A DNA stretch of 64,000 nucleotides from Lachnospiraceae bacterium (GTDB lineage Bacteria; Bacillota; Clostridia; Lachnospirales; Lachnospiraceae). Below, in pieces: positions 24,061 to 32,297 of the stretch. The stretch spans positions 62,001-126,000 of the forward strand of contig WRLH01000004.1 in assembly GCA_009777715.1 (NCBI GenBank). Reading direction: 5' to 3'. The position numbers and the translations under genes were made by a program. How positions within the stretch are numbered: position 1 is the stretch's first letter; each line of letters starts with the position of its first letter. Under the pieces are notes generated by a model that did no database searches, was not told the origin of the DNA, and worked only from the letters and a program-made list of their open reading frames with translations.

Positions 24061-24172
24061 GATTGCGGCTCGGAGGCCGCAATGACGAAGCGTTGCCAGT
24101 TGCTGTGGTCTCGGCGGAGACTGCAATGTCGAAAAGTCATTTTGAGTCATTGCGGGCTTGACCCGCAATCTC
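24061..24172. repeat. Dispersed GC-rich palindromic repeat, copy 3
   Basis: Starts with GATTGCGGCTCGGAGGCCGC and ends with a TTGCGGGCTTGACCCGCAA palindrome; the middle is a degenerate unit. The first 26 bases match copy 4 (from 55613) with one mismatch, in inverted order relative to its end unit. It lies between the parS sites and the two-component genes. Confidence 0.8.
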
Positions 24173-24182
24173 CAATTTACTG

Positions 24183-24827
24183 CTAATAAAGCTTCACCAC
24201 GTCATTCTTAATTGCAAAAACTGCTGCCTGTGTCCGGTCGGAAACCTCAATCTTCCTAAAAATGCTGGAAATATGGTTTTTTACCGTTCTCTCGCTTATA
24301 TTCAAATTGATTCCGATCTCTTTATTAAATAGCCCTCCGGCAATTTGCGTTAAAATCTCCAATTCCCTTTTTGTGAGCAAAGCCAGTTTTACTTTATCTA
24401 TATCCCTTTTGATTAGACGTGAATTAAGTGAGGGAATAAGATTTGATTGGATATAAGTTCCGCCAGCCACAATTGCATTAATAGCTGTTTTAAGCTCGAT
24501 GAATCCAGCATCTTTTAGGATATAACCTTCCGCGCCAATATCAACAGCTTTTACTAAATACTCTATCTCATTATGTACTGTCAGCACTAAAACTTTTATT
24601 TCGCTCTTATTTGTTTTCAGTTCATCTAAAACATCAATTCCATTAATTTTCGGCATATTAATATCTAGGAGCAGGATATGAGGTTTGATTCTCTTTAGAA
24701 CTTCTAAGCATTCGAGGCCATCACTTGCTTCAGCAATAACTTCCATGCTGCCATCAAATTCTAAAAGCTTCTTTATTCCTTCTCTTATAAGCACATGATC
24801 ATCAGCCAATACTATTTTGATACTCAT
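24183..24827 (-). CDS. NarL/FixJ-family response regulator
   Basis: 214 residues. The receiver domain has an acidic pair at Asp9-Asp10, phosphoacceptor Asp55 (LLLDINMPK) and the conserved Lys in LKDAGF. The C-terminal LuxR-type helix-turn-helix (LTKRELEILTQIAGGLFNKEIGINLNISERTVKNHISSIFRKI) is complete. It is paired with the kinase gene immediately upstream on the same strand (gap 77 nt). This pair sits between parA and rsmG, not the usual neighbours in this arm. Confidence 0.93.
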   Translation of the reverse strand: MSIKIVLADDHVLIREGIKKLLEFDGSMEVIAEASDGLECLEVLKRIKPHILLLDINMPKINGIDVLDELKTNKSEIKVLVLTVHNEIEYLVKAVDIGAEGYILKDAGFIELKTAINAIVAGGTYIQSNLIPSLNSRLIKRDIDKVKLALLTKRELEILTQIAGGLFNKEIGINLNISERTVKNHISSIFRKIEVSDRTQAAVFAIKNDVVKLY

Positions 24828-24904
24828 CTTTATATCCCATCTCCGCTTTCGCCGGACTCAAAATCAAAACTCTAATCTATTTGAGTAATTAAAAGTGCTT
24901 AAAC

Positions 24905-25882
24905 TCATATACTATCGGTTGGTATAAAAATTCTTACTTCAGTTCCAGCATTATCAGAAGAACTAATCTTTAAATCACCTTTCAAAAACTGAACTCGTTC
25001 TTCCAAAATCTGTAATCCAAAGTGATTCTGGTTGCCATTTCGCCTGGAATCGTTAAAACCTATTCCATCATCCAGTACTTCTATGTAAAACATATTCTTA
25101 TCTTCGTATAGTTTGATATTTATCTCTTTTGCAGATGAATGTTTTATCGCATTTGCGATACACTCTCTTATTATCCGATAAATATTGGAAAATATCAAAT
25201 CATTCTTTACGGTAATTTTCTTATCCATATCAAGATTGATAAAAATATCCGTTTCTTTCTGCTGCTTATCAATCATGTTTTGGATAGCTTCTTGAAATCC
25301 CAAATCGTCAAATTCCATTGGCCTTAAATCATAAATAGTTTCCCGCATTTCTTTTATGACAGCCTTGATTTTTTGGGCAATTGTTTTTAACTCAAGCTTT
25401 GCCCTTTGGGGGTCCCTATCAATAAACATTGAGCTTAATTCGATGGAATGGATTAAGTGGATCATGTTTTGTAAAGATGAATCATGCAAATCACGGGCTA
25501 TTCGCTGCCGTTCTTTTTCCTGCATATCCAAAAATACAAAACGATTTAGAAAAGGGTCCACCGATATTACTTCTTTGATATTGCTTATCCGTTCATCAAG
25601 GATATCAATTTCTTTCAAAAGCTGGCGGTTTTCTAATTCAAGCGCTTCTTTTTCACGGCTTACTTCTATTTCCCTGTTCGCGCTGGCTTCTCCGCCTACT
25701 CCCTTAAATGGTGAAAAAATTTTTTCGTCTGCATCTTCCTCAGCATTTGCATAACGTTTTAAAAAATATTCCAATTCCTTAATATGACGTAAATTATTTT
25801 GCAGCTTAGATTTAAGCTCAAGGCTCTCAGACAAAAAGCTGTCCTGTATCGCAGCCAAAGCCTCGTTTACATTTGTAGTCAT
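24905..25882 (-). CDS. Cytoplasmic DegS-like sensor histidine kinase
   Basis: 325 residues with no membrane helix. The N-terminal half is helical and coiled-coil, including the run EIEVSREKEALELENRQLLK, followed by HisKA_3 with phosphoacceptor ERQRIARDLHDSSLQNM and a HATPase with ECIANAIKHSSAKE and DDGIGFN...GLQILEERV. ATG 25882 is chosen; the frame can extend to TTG 25900 but that overlaps the GAGGAG ribosome site. DegS-type kinases sense cytoplasmic cues, so an intracellular signal is likely. The genes it controls are not evident here. Confidence 0.9.
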   Translation of the reverse strand: MTTNVNEALAAIQDSFLSESLELKSKLQNNLRHIKELEYFLKRYANAEEDADEKIFSPFKGVGGEASANREIEVSREKEALELENRQLLKEIDILDERISNIKEVISVDPFLNRFVFLDMQEKERQRIARDLHDSSLQNMIHLIHSIELSSMFIDRDPQRAKLELKTIAQKIKAVIKEMRETIYDLRPMEFDDLGFQEAIQNMIDKQQKETDIFINLDMDKKITVKNDLIFSNIYRIIRECIANAIKHSSAKEINIKLYEDKNMFYIEVLDDGIGFNDSRRNGNQNHFGLQILEERVQFLKGDLKISSSDNAGTEVRIFIPTDSI

Positions 25883-25979
25883 CCCAACCCAACTCCTCAA
25901 AGTTTCCTATTAACCATCATATACTAAATTCATGGTAATGAAAAGAGAAATTTATCTAGTTTGGATAAGTTTTTTAATA

Positions 25980-25985
25980 TATAAT
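25980..25985 (+). promoter_or_regulatory. Candidate -10 box of leaderless rsmG mRNA
   Basis: TATAAT ends 6 nt before ATG 25992. The -35 region is poor (TAGTTT at 17 nt spacing). If used, transcription would begin at or near the A of the start codon. Confidence 0.4.
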
Positions 25986-25991
25986 GTTTTT

Positions 25992-26711
25992 ATGGCAAAG
26001 AATAGTAATTTTTCACAAGATTTAGATAAACTTGGCATTAATTTAAGCAGTAATCAGATAAGTAAATTTGAGCATTTCCTAGAGCTCCTACTCGCGGAAA
26101 ACGAAAAATATAATCTGACGGCGATTACTGACCGAGACGAGGCATACAAAAAACATTTTATCGATAGCCTATCTTTAATTAATTATGGTGTAGATTTGCT
26201 TGCCGAGATTAATCTTATTGATATCGGCTCCGGTGCTGGTTTTCCCGGCATTCCCTTAAAGATTGCTTTTCCGCAACTGAATATTACTTTAGTTGACGCA
26301 ACAAACAAGCGGGTTGCTTTTCTTAATGATATCATTGGCAGGTTAAATCTTTCTGGCATAAAAGCGGTTCACGGCCGGGCCGAAGAGCTTGCCCATCAAG
26401 AAAATTTCCGTGAGCAGTATGAGTTATGCGTTTCACGTGCTGTTGCCAGTCTCGCTACTCTTTCCGAATATTGTCTGCCTTTCGTAAAGCCAGGTGGTCT
26501 TTTTATTGCTTACAAAGCAGAAGTGGCGGCAGCCGAAATCTCCAGCGCGGAAAATAGCATTTCCTTACTAGGGGGGCAAGCGCATCAGCAGATGTCATTT
26601 ACCCTGCCAAACTCGGACATTGTCCGCTCGCTTGTTGGCATAGAAAAAATACGCGAAACGCCTAGTAAATATCCCCGCCGGGCTGGTCTGCCGGGGAAAA
26701 GGCCTTTGTGA
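25992..26711 (+). CDS. rsmG: 16S rRNA (guanine527-N7)-methyltransferase RsmG
   Basis: SAM-dependent enzyme that makes m7G527 in 16S rRNA. With ATG 25992 it is 239 residues, the usual length, and the N-terminus aligns with relatives (FEHFLELLLAENEKYNLTAI). SAM-binding LIDIGSGAGFPGIPLKIAFP and the substrate motif SRAVASLATLSEY are present. An upstream in-frame ATG (25932) adds 20 hydrophobic residues that do not look like RsmG. No Shine-Dalgarno is visible, and a TATAAT box ends 6 nt before the ATG, so the mRNA may be leaderless. The gene is inverted relative to its usual place downstream of mnmG. Confidence 0.94.
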   Translation: MAKNSNFSQDLDKLGINLSSNQISKFEHFLELLLAENEKYNLTAITDRDEAYKKHFIDSLSLINYGVDLLAEINLIDIGSGAGFPGIPLKIAFPQLNITLVDATNKRVAFLNDIIGRLNLSGIKAVHGRAEELAHQENFREQYELCVSRAVASLATLSEYCLPFVKPGGLFIAYKAEVAAAEISSAENSISLLGGQAHQQMSFTLPNSDIVRSLVGIEKIRETPSKYPRRAGLPGKRPL

Positions 26712-26752
26712 GTCAATGGTTGTAGTAATGCCTTTCGTTTTTTATGTTATTG

Positions 26753-26834
26753 TGGTATAATGTCACTAAGACATTATACCAGCGCAGTTTTAGTGCGCAT
26801 CCCCCGGCGGGGTCATGATTTCGTTAGAAATCAT
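26753..26834. promoter_or_regulatory. Four back-to-back hairpins upstream of the DNA methyltransferase
   Basis: Inverted repeats follow one another almost without gaps: TGGTATAATGTC/GACATTATACCA with a 5-nt loop (26753-26781), GCGCA/TGCGC (26782-26798), CCCC/GGGG (26801-26812) and ATGATTTC/GAAATCAT with a 4-nt loop (26815-26834). A TATAAT box follows at 26837-26842. The first hairpin can serve as an rsmG terminator-like structure, but the array overlaps the -35 region of the methyltransferase promoter and may be an operator. Confidence 0.6.
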
Positions 26835-26884
26835 AGTATAATGTATTCAGTATCGACATTCTAGTAGAAAGGGAGGACATAACT

Positions 26885-28222
26885 ATGGCTGAAGCAATAA
26901 AATTTATAGATTTGTTTGCTGGCATTGGCGGAATGAGAAAAGGGTTTGAAATTGCTTGTAAAAAACAAGGTTATGACACTAAATGTGTCTTTACCTCTGA
27001 AATTAAACCCCACGCAGTTAAAATCTTAACGCAAAACTATCCTACTGAAAGAATAGATGGCGATATTACTCAAATCCTGTCCTCGGAAATACCGGACTTT
27101 GATTTTCTGCTTGCCGGATTTCCATGTCAAGCCTTTTCATCAGCTGGACGGCGATTAGGATTTCATGATACAAGAGGTACGCTGTTCTTCGAAGTTGAAA
27201 GAATACTTAAAGAAAAGAACCCCCGTGGCTTCATTTTGGAAAACGTCGAAGGTCTTGTAAATCATGACAAGGAAAACCCAAAAGATAAAATCGGCCGAAC
27301 ACTACATACTATATTAACCCGATTAGAAGCTTTAGGCTATAAAACTTCATGGAAAGTTTTTAATGCCAAGGATTTTGGTGTCCCACAAGAGAGAGTTCGC
27401 GTTTATATAACAGGAACAAAGATTGCGTACCCAAATCTTGAAAATCCGCCATTTTCTATTATTAACCTTTCTTCTGTCCTTGAAAAAGGTTTGCCGACTT
27501 CGGACAGCGATTTTGTAAATCTTCTTCTAAAGCATTATACTCCTGGTGAATTATGCGGAAAAGCCGTTAAAGATAAACGCGGCGGCAATGACAATATTCA
27601 CAGCTGGGACATCGAAGTAAAAGGTAAGGTGAGCAAAGAGCAAAAGAAACTCCTCAACCAAATATTAAAAGAACGACGAAAGAAAAAATGGGCTGATGAC
27701 TACGGAATAGATTGGATGGACGGTATGCCTTTAACTTTTGAACACATCCGCACTTTTTTTGATAACGAAAACCTTAGCCAAATGCTTGACGACCTTGTTC
27801 AAAAGAAATATCTGAAAATGGAATACCCTAAGAAAAGAGTTAATGGCAGACGCAAACAAGATCCGGCTTTACCCCTCGGCTATAACATAGTTACAGGTAA
27901 AATGTCGTTCGAAGTGAATAAGATTCTTGACCCGGACAGTCAATCACCGACACTTGTGGCAATGGATATGAAAGGATTATTTGTTGTTGACGGGAAAGGG
28001 CTACGCAACCTTTCGTTAAGAGAGGGGTTGAGATTATTCGGCTATCCCGACGACTTCAAATTTGACATTGCCAAGGAGCTAGGATATGACCTTCTCGGTA
28101 ATACCGTTGTAGTTCCTGTAATTTCCTTTGTCGCGGAAAGATTATTGGATGTTTTCGGCAAGAAGGCCATCTTTAAAGGGATAGGACCGCCCATACGCAA
28201 TACGCCCTTTTGCTTTCCATAA
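26885..28222 (+). CDS. DNA (cytosine-5)-methyltransferase
   Basis: 445 residues. C5-MTase motif I DLFAGIGGMRKGFE (residues 9-22), motif IV GFPCQAFS with catalytic Cys81, motif VI ENVEGL (Glu119), motif VIII QERVRVYITG, a long target-recognition region of about 150 residues, and motifs IX-X in RNLSLREGLRLFGYP and LGNTVVVPVI. Ribosome site GGGAGG is 9 nt before ATG 26885. It is a type II-style modification enzyme; the target sequence cannot be read from the protein. No restriction gene follows, only a 62-codon remnant. The last about 12 residues (GPPIRNTPFCFP) may come from read-through into that remnant. Confidence 0.93.
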   Translation: MAEAIKFIDLFAGIGGMRKGFEIACKKQGYDTKCVFTSEIKPHAVKILTQNYPTERIDGDITQILSSEIPDFDFLLAGFPCQAFSSAGRRLGFHDTRGTLFFEVERILKEKNPRGFILENVEGLVNHDKENPKDKIGRTLHTILTRLEALGYKTSWKVFNAKDFGVPQERVRVYITGTKIAYPNLENPPFSIINLSSVLEKGLPTSDSDFVNLLLKHYTPGELCGKAVKDKRGGNDNIHSWDIEVKGKVSKEQKKLLNQILKERRKKKWADDYGIDWMDGMPLTFEHIRTFFDNENLSQMLDDLVQKKYLKMEYPKKRVNGRRKQDPALPLGYNIVTGKMSFEVNKILDPDSQSPTLVAMDMKGLFVVDGKGLRNLSLREGLRLFGYPDDFKFDIAKELGYDLLGNTVVVPVISFVAERLLDVFGKKAIFKGIGPPIRNTPFCFP

Positions 28223-28373
28223 ATTCCCCGAAAAGTCCTTTGATGATATTCACGAATTTGTAAAAGCTATTTATGAAACCAGAAAAATGTTTGTTTTGGG
28301 TGATATGATAGACCCCGATAAATGGCTTGAAAAAGTTGCTGATTTTGCAGGCTCTGCCCAAGGCAAAGCCTAG
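28185..28373 (+). pseudogene. 3' remnant of a gene following the methyltransferase
   Basis: In the +1 frame relative to the methyltransferase, an open frame of 62 codons with no start codon encodes AFHKFPEKSFDDIHEFVKAI, then YETRKMFVLGDMIDPDKWLE and ends at TAG 28373. Its composition and helical pattern look like a real protein C-terminus. The position suggests the tail of a cognate restriction enzyme or accessory protein whose body was deleted; no endonuclease motif is visible. Its TAG overlaps the mnmG stop on the other strand through a shared CTAG. Confidence 0.5.
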
Positions 28374-30241
28374 CGGCTGCGGTACTGCTCCATATACACT
28401 AGCAGCACGGCAATGTCAGCTGGGGAAACCCCGGATATCCGTGAGGCTTGCCCAATTGAGAGAGGCCTTAATGCTGTTAGCTTTTGCCGGGCTTCCAAGC
28501 GTAAGCTAGATACTTTATCATAATCAAGCTCAAGCGGTATTTTCCGGTTTTCCATCTTTTTAAATTGGCTGACCTGGCGTTTTTGCCTTTCAATATAGCC
28601 CTCATATTTTATCTCAATTTCAACTTGCGTAATAATATCCTGTGCAAGCGTAACCCTCTCTTTATCTAACGCCCCAAGCTTTTCATAATCGAGTTCGGGC
28701 CGGGACAGCAAATCTGCCAAGCTGGCTGCTGACCTTAGCGGAGTGCTTTCGTGAAGAACCAAAAAATCCTGAACGTACCCGGCAGCACCAATGCGGGTCT
28801 CTTTTAACCGTTTTATTTCTTTCTCGATGCTTTTCTTTTTCTCATTAAGCCGGGCAAACTCTTCCGCAGACTTAAGACCGGCCGCAAAACCTCTTTCGCC
28901 TAACCGCAAATCAGCATTATCCTGCCGCAATAATAAACGGTATTCGGCGCGTGAAGTCATCATCCGGTAAGGCTCATTATTTTCTTTTGTCACCAAATCA
29001 TCAATCAGCACCCCGATATAAGCTTCTGAACGGTCAATTATCATTTCTTCTTTGCCCAGCAAATATAAAGCTGCGTTAATTCCAGCTACTAAGCCCTGGG
29101 CGGCAGCTTCTTCATAACCGCTGCTGCCATTTATCTGGCCTGCGCCATAAAGGCCTTCTATTTCTTTAAAGCGTAATGCGGCATTAAGCTGTGACGGGTC
29201 AATGCAATCATACTCTATTGCATAAGCGCTGCGGACGATTTCACAATTTTCCATGCCCGGCACGGTCCGGTACATCAAAATCTGCACGTCCTCAGGCATT
29301 GAAGATGACATTCCTGCCACATACATTTCATTGGTAGATAATCCTTCCGGCTCAAGGAACACCTGATGTCTTTCTTTATCGGCAAATTTGACTATTTTAT
29401 CTTCGATCGACGGGCAGTAGCGAGTACCTGTCCCCTCGATAATTCCAGCGTACATTGGCGAACGGCCTAAGTTTTCACGGATAATTTCATGGGTTTTTTC
29501 ATTAGTGTACGTAAGATAACACAAAGCTTGCTCTTTTTGGATAAGGGCAGAATCCGTACTAAAAGAAAAAGGCGTTATTATATCATCACCCGGCTGGGGG
29601 ACCATTTTTGAAAAATCTAAGCTGCGCTTATCCATTCGCGCCGGAGTCCCGGTTTTGAAACGGCGAAAGTTTATCCCTAATTTTTGCATTGCTTCAGTTA
29701 AATATGTGGCTGACTTTAGGCCATTCGGCCCGGTATAAGTAATCGCTTCCCCACAAAGGCAACGGGAATTTAAATAAGTCCCGGTACAGATAATAACCGC
29801 CTTGCATTCATAGATATTCCCCGTGAAGGTTTTGACCCCGGTTATTTTTTTGCCTTCAACCAGAATATCAACAATTTCAGCTTGTTTGATCATCAGGTTT
29901 TCTTGGTTTTCAAGAATTTCCCTCATCGTATTGCTATAAGCTAATTTGTCAGCTTGGGCGCGGAGAGAATGGACGGCCGGGCCTTTAGAAAGATTGAGCA
30001 TTTTTGATTGGATAAAGGTTTTGTCAATATTCTTTGCCATTTCACCGCCAAGGGCATCGACTTCCCGGACTAAATGGCCTTTCGAAGTGCCGCCGACATT
30101 GGGGTTACACGGCATTAGGGCAATGCTATCCACGCTGACGGTAAAGACAATCGTCTTAAACCCTAGCCTGGCAGCAGCAAGGGCGGCTTCACAGCCAGCA
30201 TGGCCAGCTCCTATGACACAGATGTCAGTTTTTTGCTTCAT
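28370..30241 (-). CDS. mnmG: tRNA uridine-5-carboxymethylaminomethyl modification enzyme MnmG (GidA)
   Basis: FAD-dependent partner of MnmE that installs cmnm5U34 on several tRNAs. About 623 residues from ATG 30241, giving [21 protein letters not shown] with the FAD-binding GAGHAG; the frame extends upstream to 30292 but that would overlap mnmE. Other signatures: [33 protein letters not shown] and [11 protein letters not shown]. The C-terminal helical domain ends normally. It lies 16 nt after mnmE. The methyltransferase unit converges on it. Confidence 0.97.
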   Translation of the reverse strand: MKQKTDICVIGAGHAGCEAALAAARLGFKTIVFTVSVDSIALMPCNPNVGGTSKGHLVREVDALGGEMAKNIDKTFIQSKMLNLSKGPAVHSLRAQADKLAYSNTMREILENQENLMIKQAEIVDILVEGKKITGVKTFTGNIYECKAVIICTGTYLNSRCLCGEAITYTGPNGLKSATYLTEAMQKLGINFRRFKTGTPARMDKRSLDFSKMVPQPGDDIITPFSFSTDSALIQKEQALCYLTYTNEKTHEIIRENLGRSPMYAGIIEGTGTRYCPSIEDKIVKFADKERHQVFLEPEGLSTNEMYVAGMSSSMPEDVQILMYRTVPGMENCEIVRSAYAIEYDCIDPSQLNAALRFKEIEGLYGAGQINGSSGYEEAAAQGLVAGINAALYLLGKEEMIIDRSEAYIGVLIDDLVTKENNEPYRMMTSRAEYRLLLRQDNADLRLGERGFAAGLKSAEEFARLNEKKKSIEKEIKRLKETRIGAAGYVQDFLVLHESTPLRSAASLADLLSRPELDYEKLGALDKERVTLAQDIITQVEIEIKYEGYIERQKRQVSQFKKMENRKIPLELDYDKVSSLRLEARQKLTALRPLSIGQASRISGVSPADIAVLLVYMEQYRSR

Positions 30242-30257
30242 AAAACTAATTACCCTC

Positions 30258-31658
30258 TCACTTCCCGACACAAAATTTTCCAAAAATTTCATTCACCAAA
30301 TCATCATCAACTTGCTCGCCGATGATTTTGCCAAGGCTTTCGTAAGCCGCCATCATATCTATGGCAAGGAAATCTTCCGGCATTTTATCCGCAAGGCTTT
30401 TTTGGACCTGGCCCATGCTTTCTAGTGCTTTCATAAGTGCTTCTTTATGCCGCTGGTTCGTAATATAAACCTCTTCTTCATTATCAATCTCACCCCGGAA
30501 GAACATTTCACGGACGGCTTCAGAAAATTCCCCGATTCCCGTCCCGTCCTTGGTTGAGGTCCTGATATAAGGCAAGGCTTTTTTATCCCCAAAGTTATCA
30601 CCATGTGGATAAATCTTATGAACGATATCCTCAAGCTTGGAATCGCTTATATTAAAGCCAAGATCAATCTTGTTAAGTAAAACTATCACCCTTTTATTGC
30701 TTATTAACTCACTAATCCGTAAGTCGTTTTCATCGATATCCCCGGACGAATCAATCAGATAAACAATCAAATCGGCGTTGGCTAAAGATTTAAGTGTCCG
30801 CTCAACGCCTATTTTTTCAATTTCATCTTCGGTACTGCGAATCCCAGCCGTATCAATGATGTTTAGCATAAATCCATCTATTATGACTGACTCCGAGAGA
30901 ATATCCCTTGTTGTCCCGGCAATGGCGGTAACAATTGCCCGCTCTTCACCAAGCAGTAAATTAAGGAAAGACGACTTCCCCACGTTTGGCTTGCCAATGA
31001 TGACGGTATTAATTCCCTCTTTTAAGACTTTACCCTGTTCGGCGGCCTTAATTAATTTGGTTAAGCGGTAAACTATTGCCTTAATTTTGCCCATCACTAT
31101 TTCCTCATAACCATCAAGGCTAAAATGCTCCGGGTCATCAAGGGCGGACTCGATATAAGCTATTTGATACAATATTCCGGCGCGGATATTTTTTACCGTC
31201 TCATAGACAAGGCCCCTTAGCTGGTTAACTGAACTTTTTAAGGCAAAATCATTTTTCGAGCTGATAATGTCCATGACCGCCTCTGCTTTTGATAAGTCGA
31301 TCCGGCCATGCAAAAAAGCCCGCTTGGTAAATTCACCCGGTTCAGCAAGCCGCGCCCCACATTTGACCAGAGCCTCCAAAATACGGTTCATTACCTTTGC
31401 GCCGCCATGGCAGTTTATCTCAACAACATCTTCGCGTGTATAGCTATTAGGGGCTTTCATCAGGGAGACCATTGCCTCATCAAGTATGTTTTCACCATCG
31501 GCTAAAAAGCCATAACAAATCGTATGGCTTTTCATTTTAGTTAGTTTGGGGAATAGCTTGGACGCAATTTCTATTGCTTCGTCACCGCTTAGGCGGATGA
31601 TTCCTATCCCAGAGCTAAATACCGCCGTAGCCGGGGCAGCAATTGTATCGTTTAACAT
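30258..31658 (-). CDS. mnmE: tRNA modification GTPase MnmE (TrmE)
   Basis: 466 residues. N-terminal folate-binding domain ([22 protein letters not shown]), then a G domain inserted in a helical domain: G1 [10 protein letters not shown]3 DTAGIR, G4 NKID. The C-terminus is FCVGK, the C-(I/V)-G-K motif with the catalytic Cys. It works with MnmG on U34 of tRNA. It is part of the rpmH-rnpA-yidD-yidC-jag-mnmE-mnmG run on the minus strand. Confidence 0.97.
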   Translation of the reverse strand: MLNDTIAAPATAVFSSGIGIIRLSGDEAIEIASKLFPKLTKMKSHTICYGFLADGENILDEAMVSLMKAPNSYTREDVVEINCHGGAKVMNRILEALVKCGARLAEPGEFTKRAFLHGRIDLSKAEAVMDIISSKNDFALKSSVNQLRGLVYETVKNIRAGILYQIAYIESALDDPEHFSLDGYEEIVMGKIKAIVYRLTKLIKAAEQGKVLKEGINTVIIGKPNVGKSSFLNLLLGEERAIVTAIAGTTRDILSESVIIDGFMLNIIDTAGIRSTEDEIEKIGVERTLKSLANADLIVYLIDSSGDIDENDLRISELISNKRVIVLLNKIDLGFNISDSKLEDIVHKIYPHGDNFGDKKALPYIRTSTKDGTGIGEFSEAVREMFFRGEIDNEEEVYITNQRHKEALMKALESMGQVQKSLADKMPEDFLAIDMMAAYESLGKIIGEQVDDDLVNEIFGKFCVGK

Positions 31659-31661
31659 TGT

Positions 31662-32285
31662 TTATCTTTTAACCGTGACAACGATCCGGCGGAACGGTTC
31701 TTCGCCTTCACTATGGGTAGAAACAAATTTATCACCTTGCAAAATGGAATGGATGATTCTTCTTTCATAAGGGTTCATCGGCTCAAGGGAAACTGGCCGC
31801 CTTGTCCTTTTTACTTTGAAAGCAATATTTTTTGCCAGATTTTCTAGTGTTTCTTTTCTCCGCTTGCGATAATCTTCAGTATCAACCTTAACCCGGACAT
31901 ATTCGCCGCTTTCTTTATTTACTACTAATGAAACCAAATACTGGAGTGAATCAAGGGTCTGGCCGCGTTTTCCGATTAAAACGCCCATTTCCTCACCCGT
32001 CAAATTAATTTCCATGCTCCGGTCTTTTTCATCGAAGTTGATATCAATCGTGACCGACAGCTTCATTGCGTTAAAAATGTCATTCAAAAAATCGGTTGCC
32101 CGCTCAATAATTGAGTTTTTTACTTTTGCTTTAATCGTAGCTTGTTTAAAGCCTAAGCCAAGAAAGCCGTTTGAACCCTCTTCGACAACAATATAATCTA
32201 GTTTATCACTGGTAATCATTAATTCCTTGCAAGCCTCGGTAATTGCGTCATCTAATGTTTTTGCACTGATTTCAATATAATCCAT
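31662..32285 (-). CDS. jag: RNA-binding protein KhpB (Jag/EloR)
   Basis: 207 residues in three parts: the Jag N-terminal domain (ISAKTLDDAITEACKEL...VEEGSNGFLGLGFKQA), a KH domain with GVLIGKRGQTLDSLQYL, and an R3H domain (RRKETLENLAKNIAFKVKRTRRPVSLEPMNPYERRIIHS). In Firmicutes it pairs with KhpA and affects cell elongation and division. It lies 12 nt from yidC and 3 nt from mnmE. Confidence 0.95.
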   Translation of the reverse strand: MDYIEISAKTLDDAITEACKELMITSDKLDYIVVEEGSNGFLGLGFKQATIKAKVKNSIIERATDFLNDIFNAMKLSVTIDINFDEKDRSMEINLTGEEMGVLIGKRGQTLDSLQYLVSLVVNKESGEYVRVKVDTEDYRKRRKETLENLAKNIAFKVKRTRRPVSLEPMNPYERRIIHSILQGDKFVSTHSEGEEPFRRIVVTVKR

Positions 32286-32297
32286 GTTTCCCTCCTC

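Noticed and set aside
26700..26760. rho-independent terminator for rsmG as the only explanation of the hairpin array
   Set aside because: The first hairpin lacks a T tract on its 3' side, and three more hairpins follow, so a simple terminator does not explain the region.
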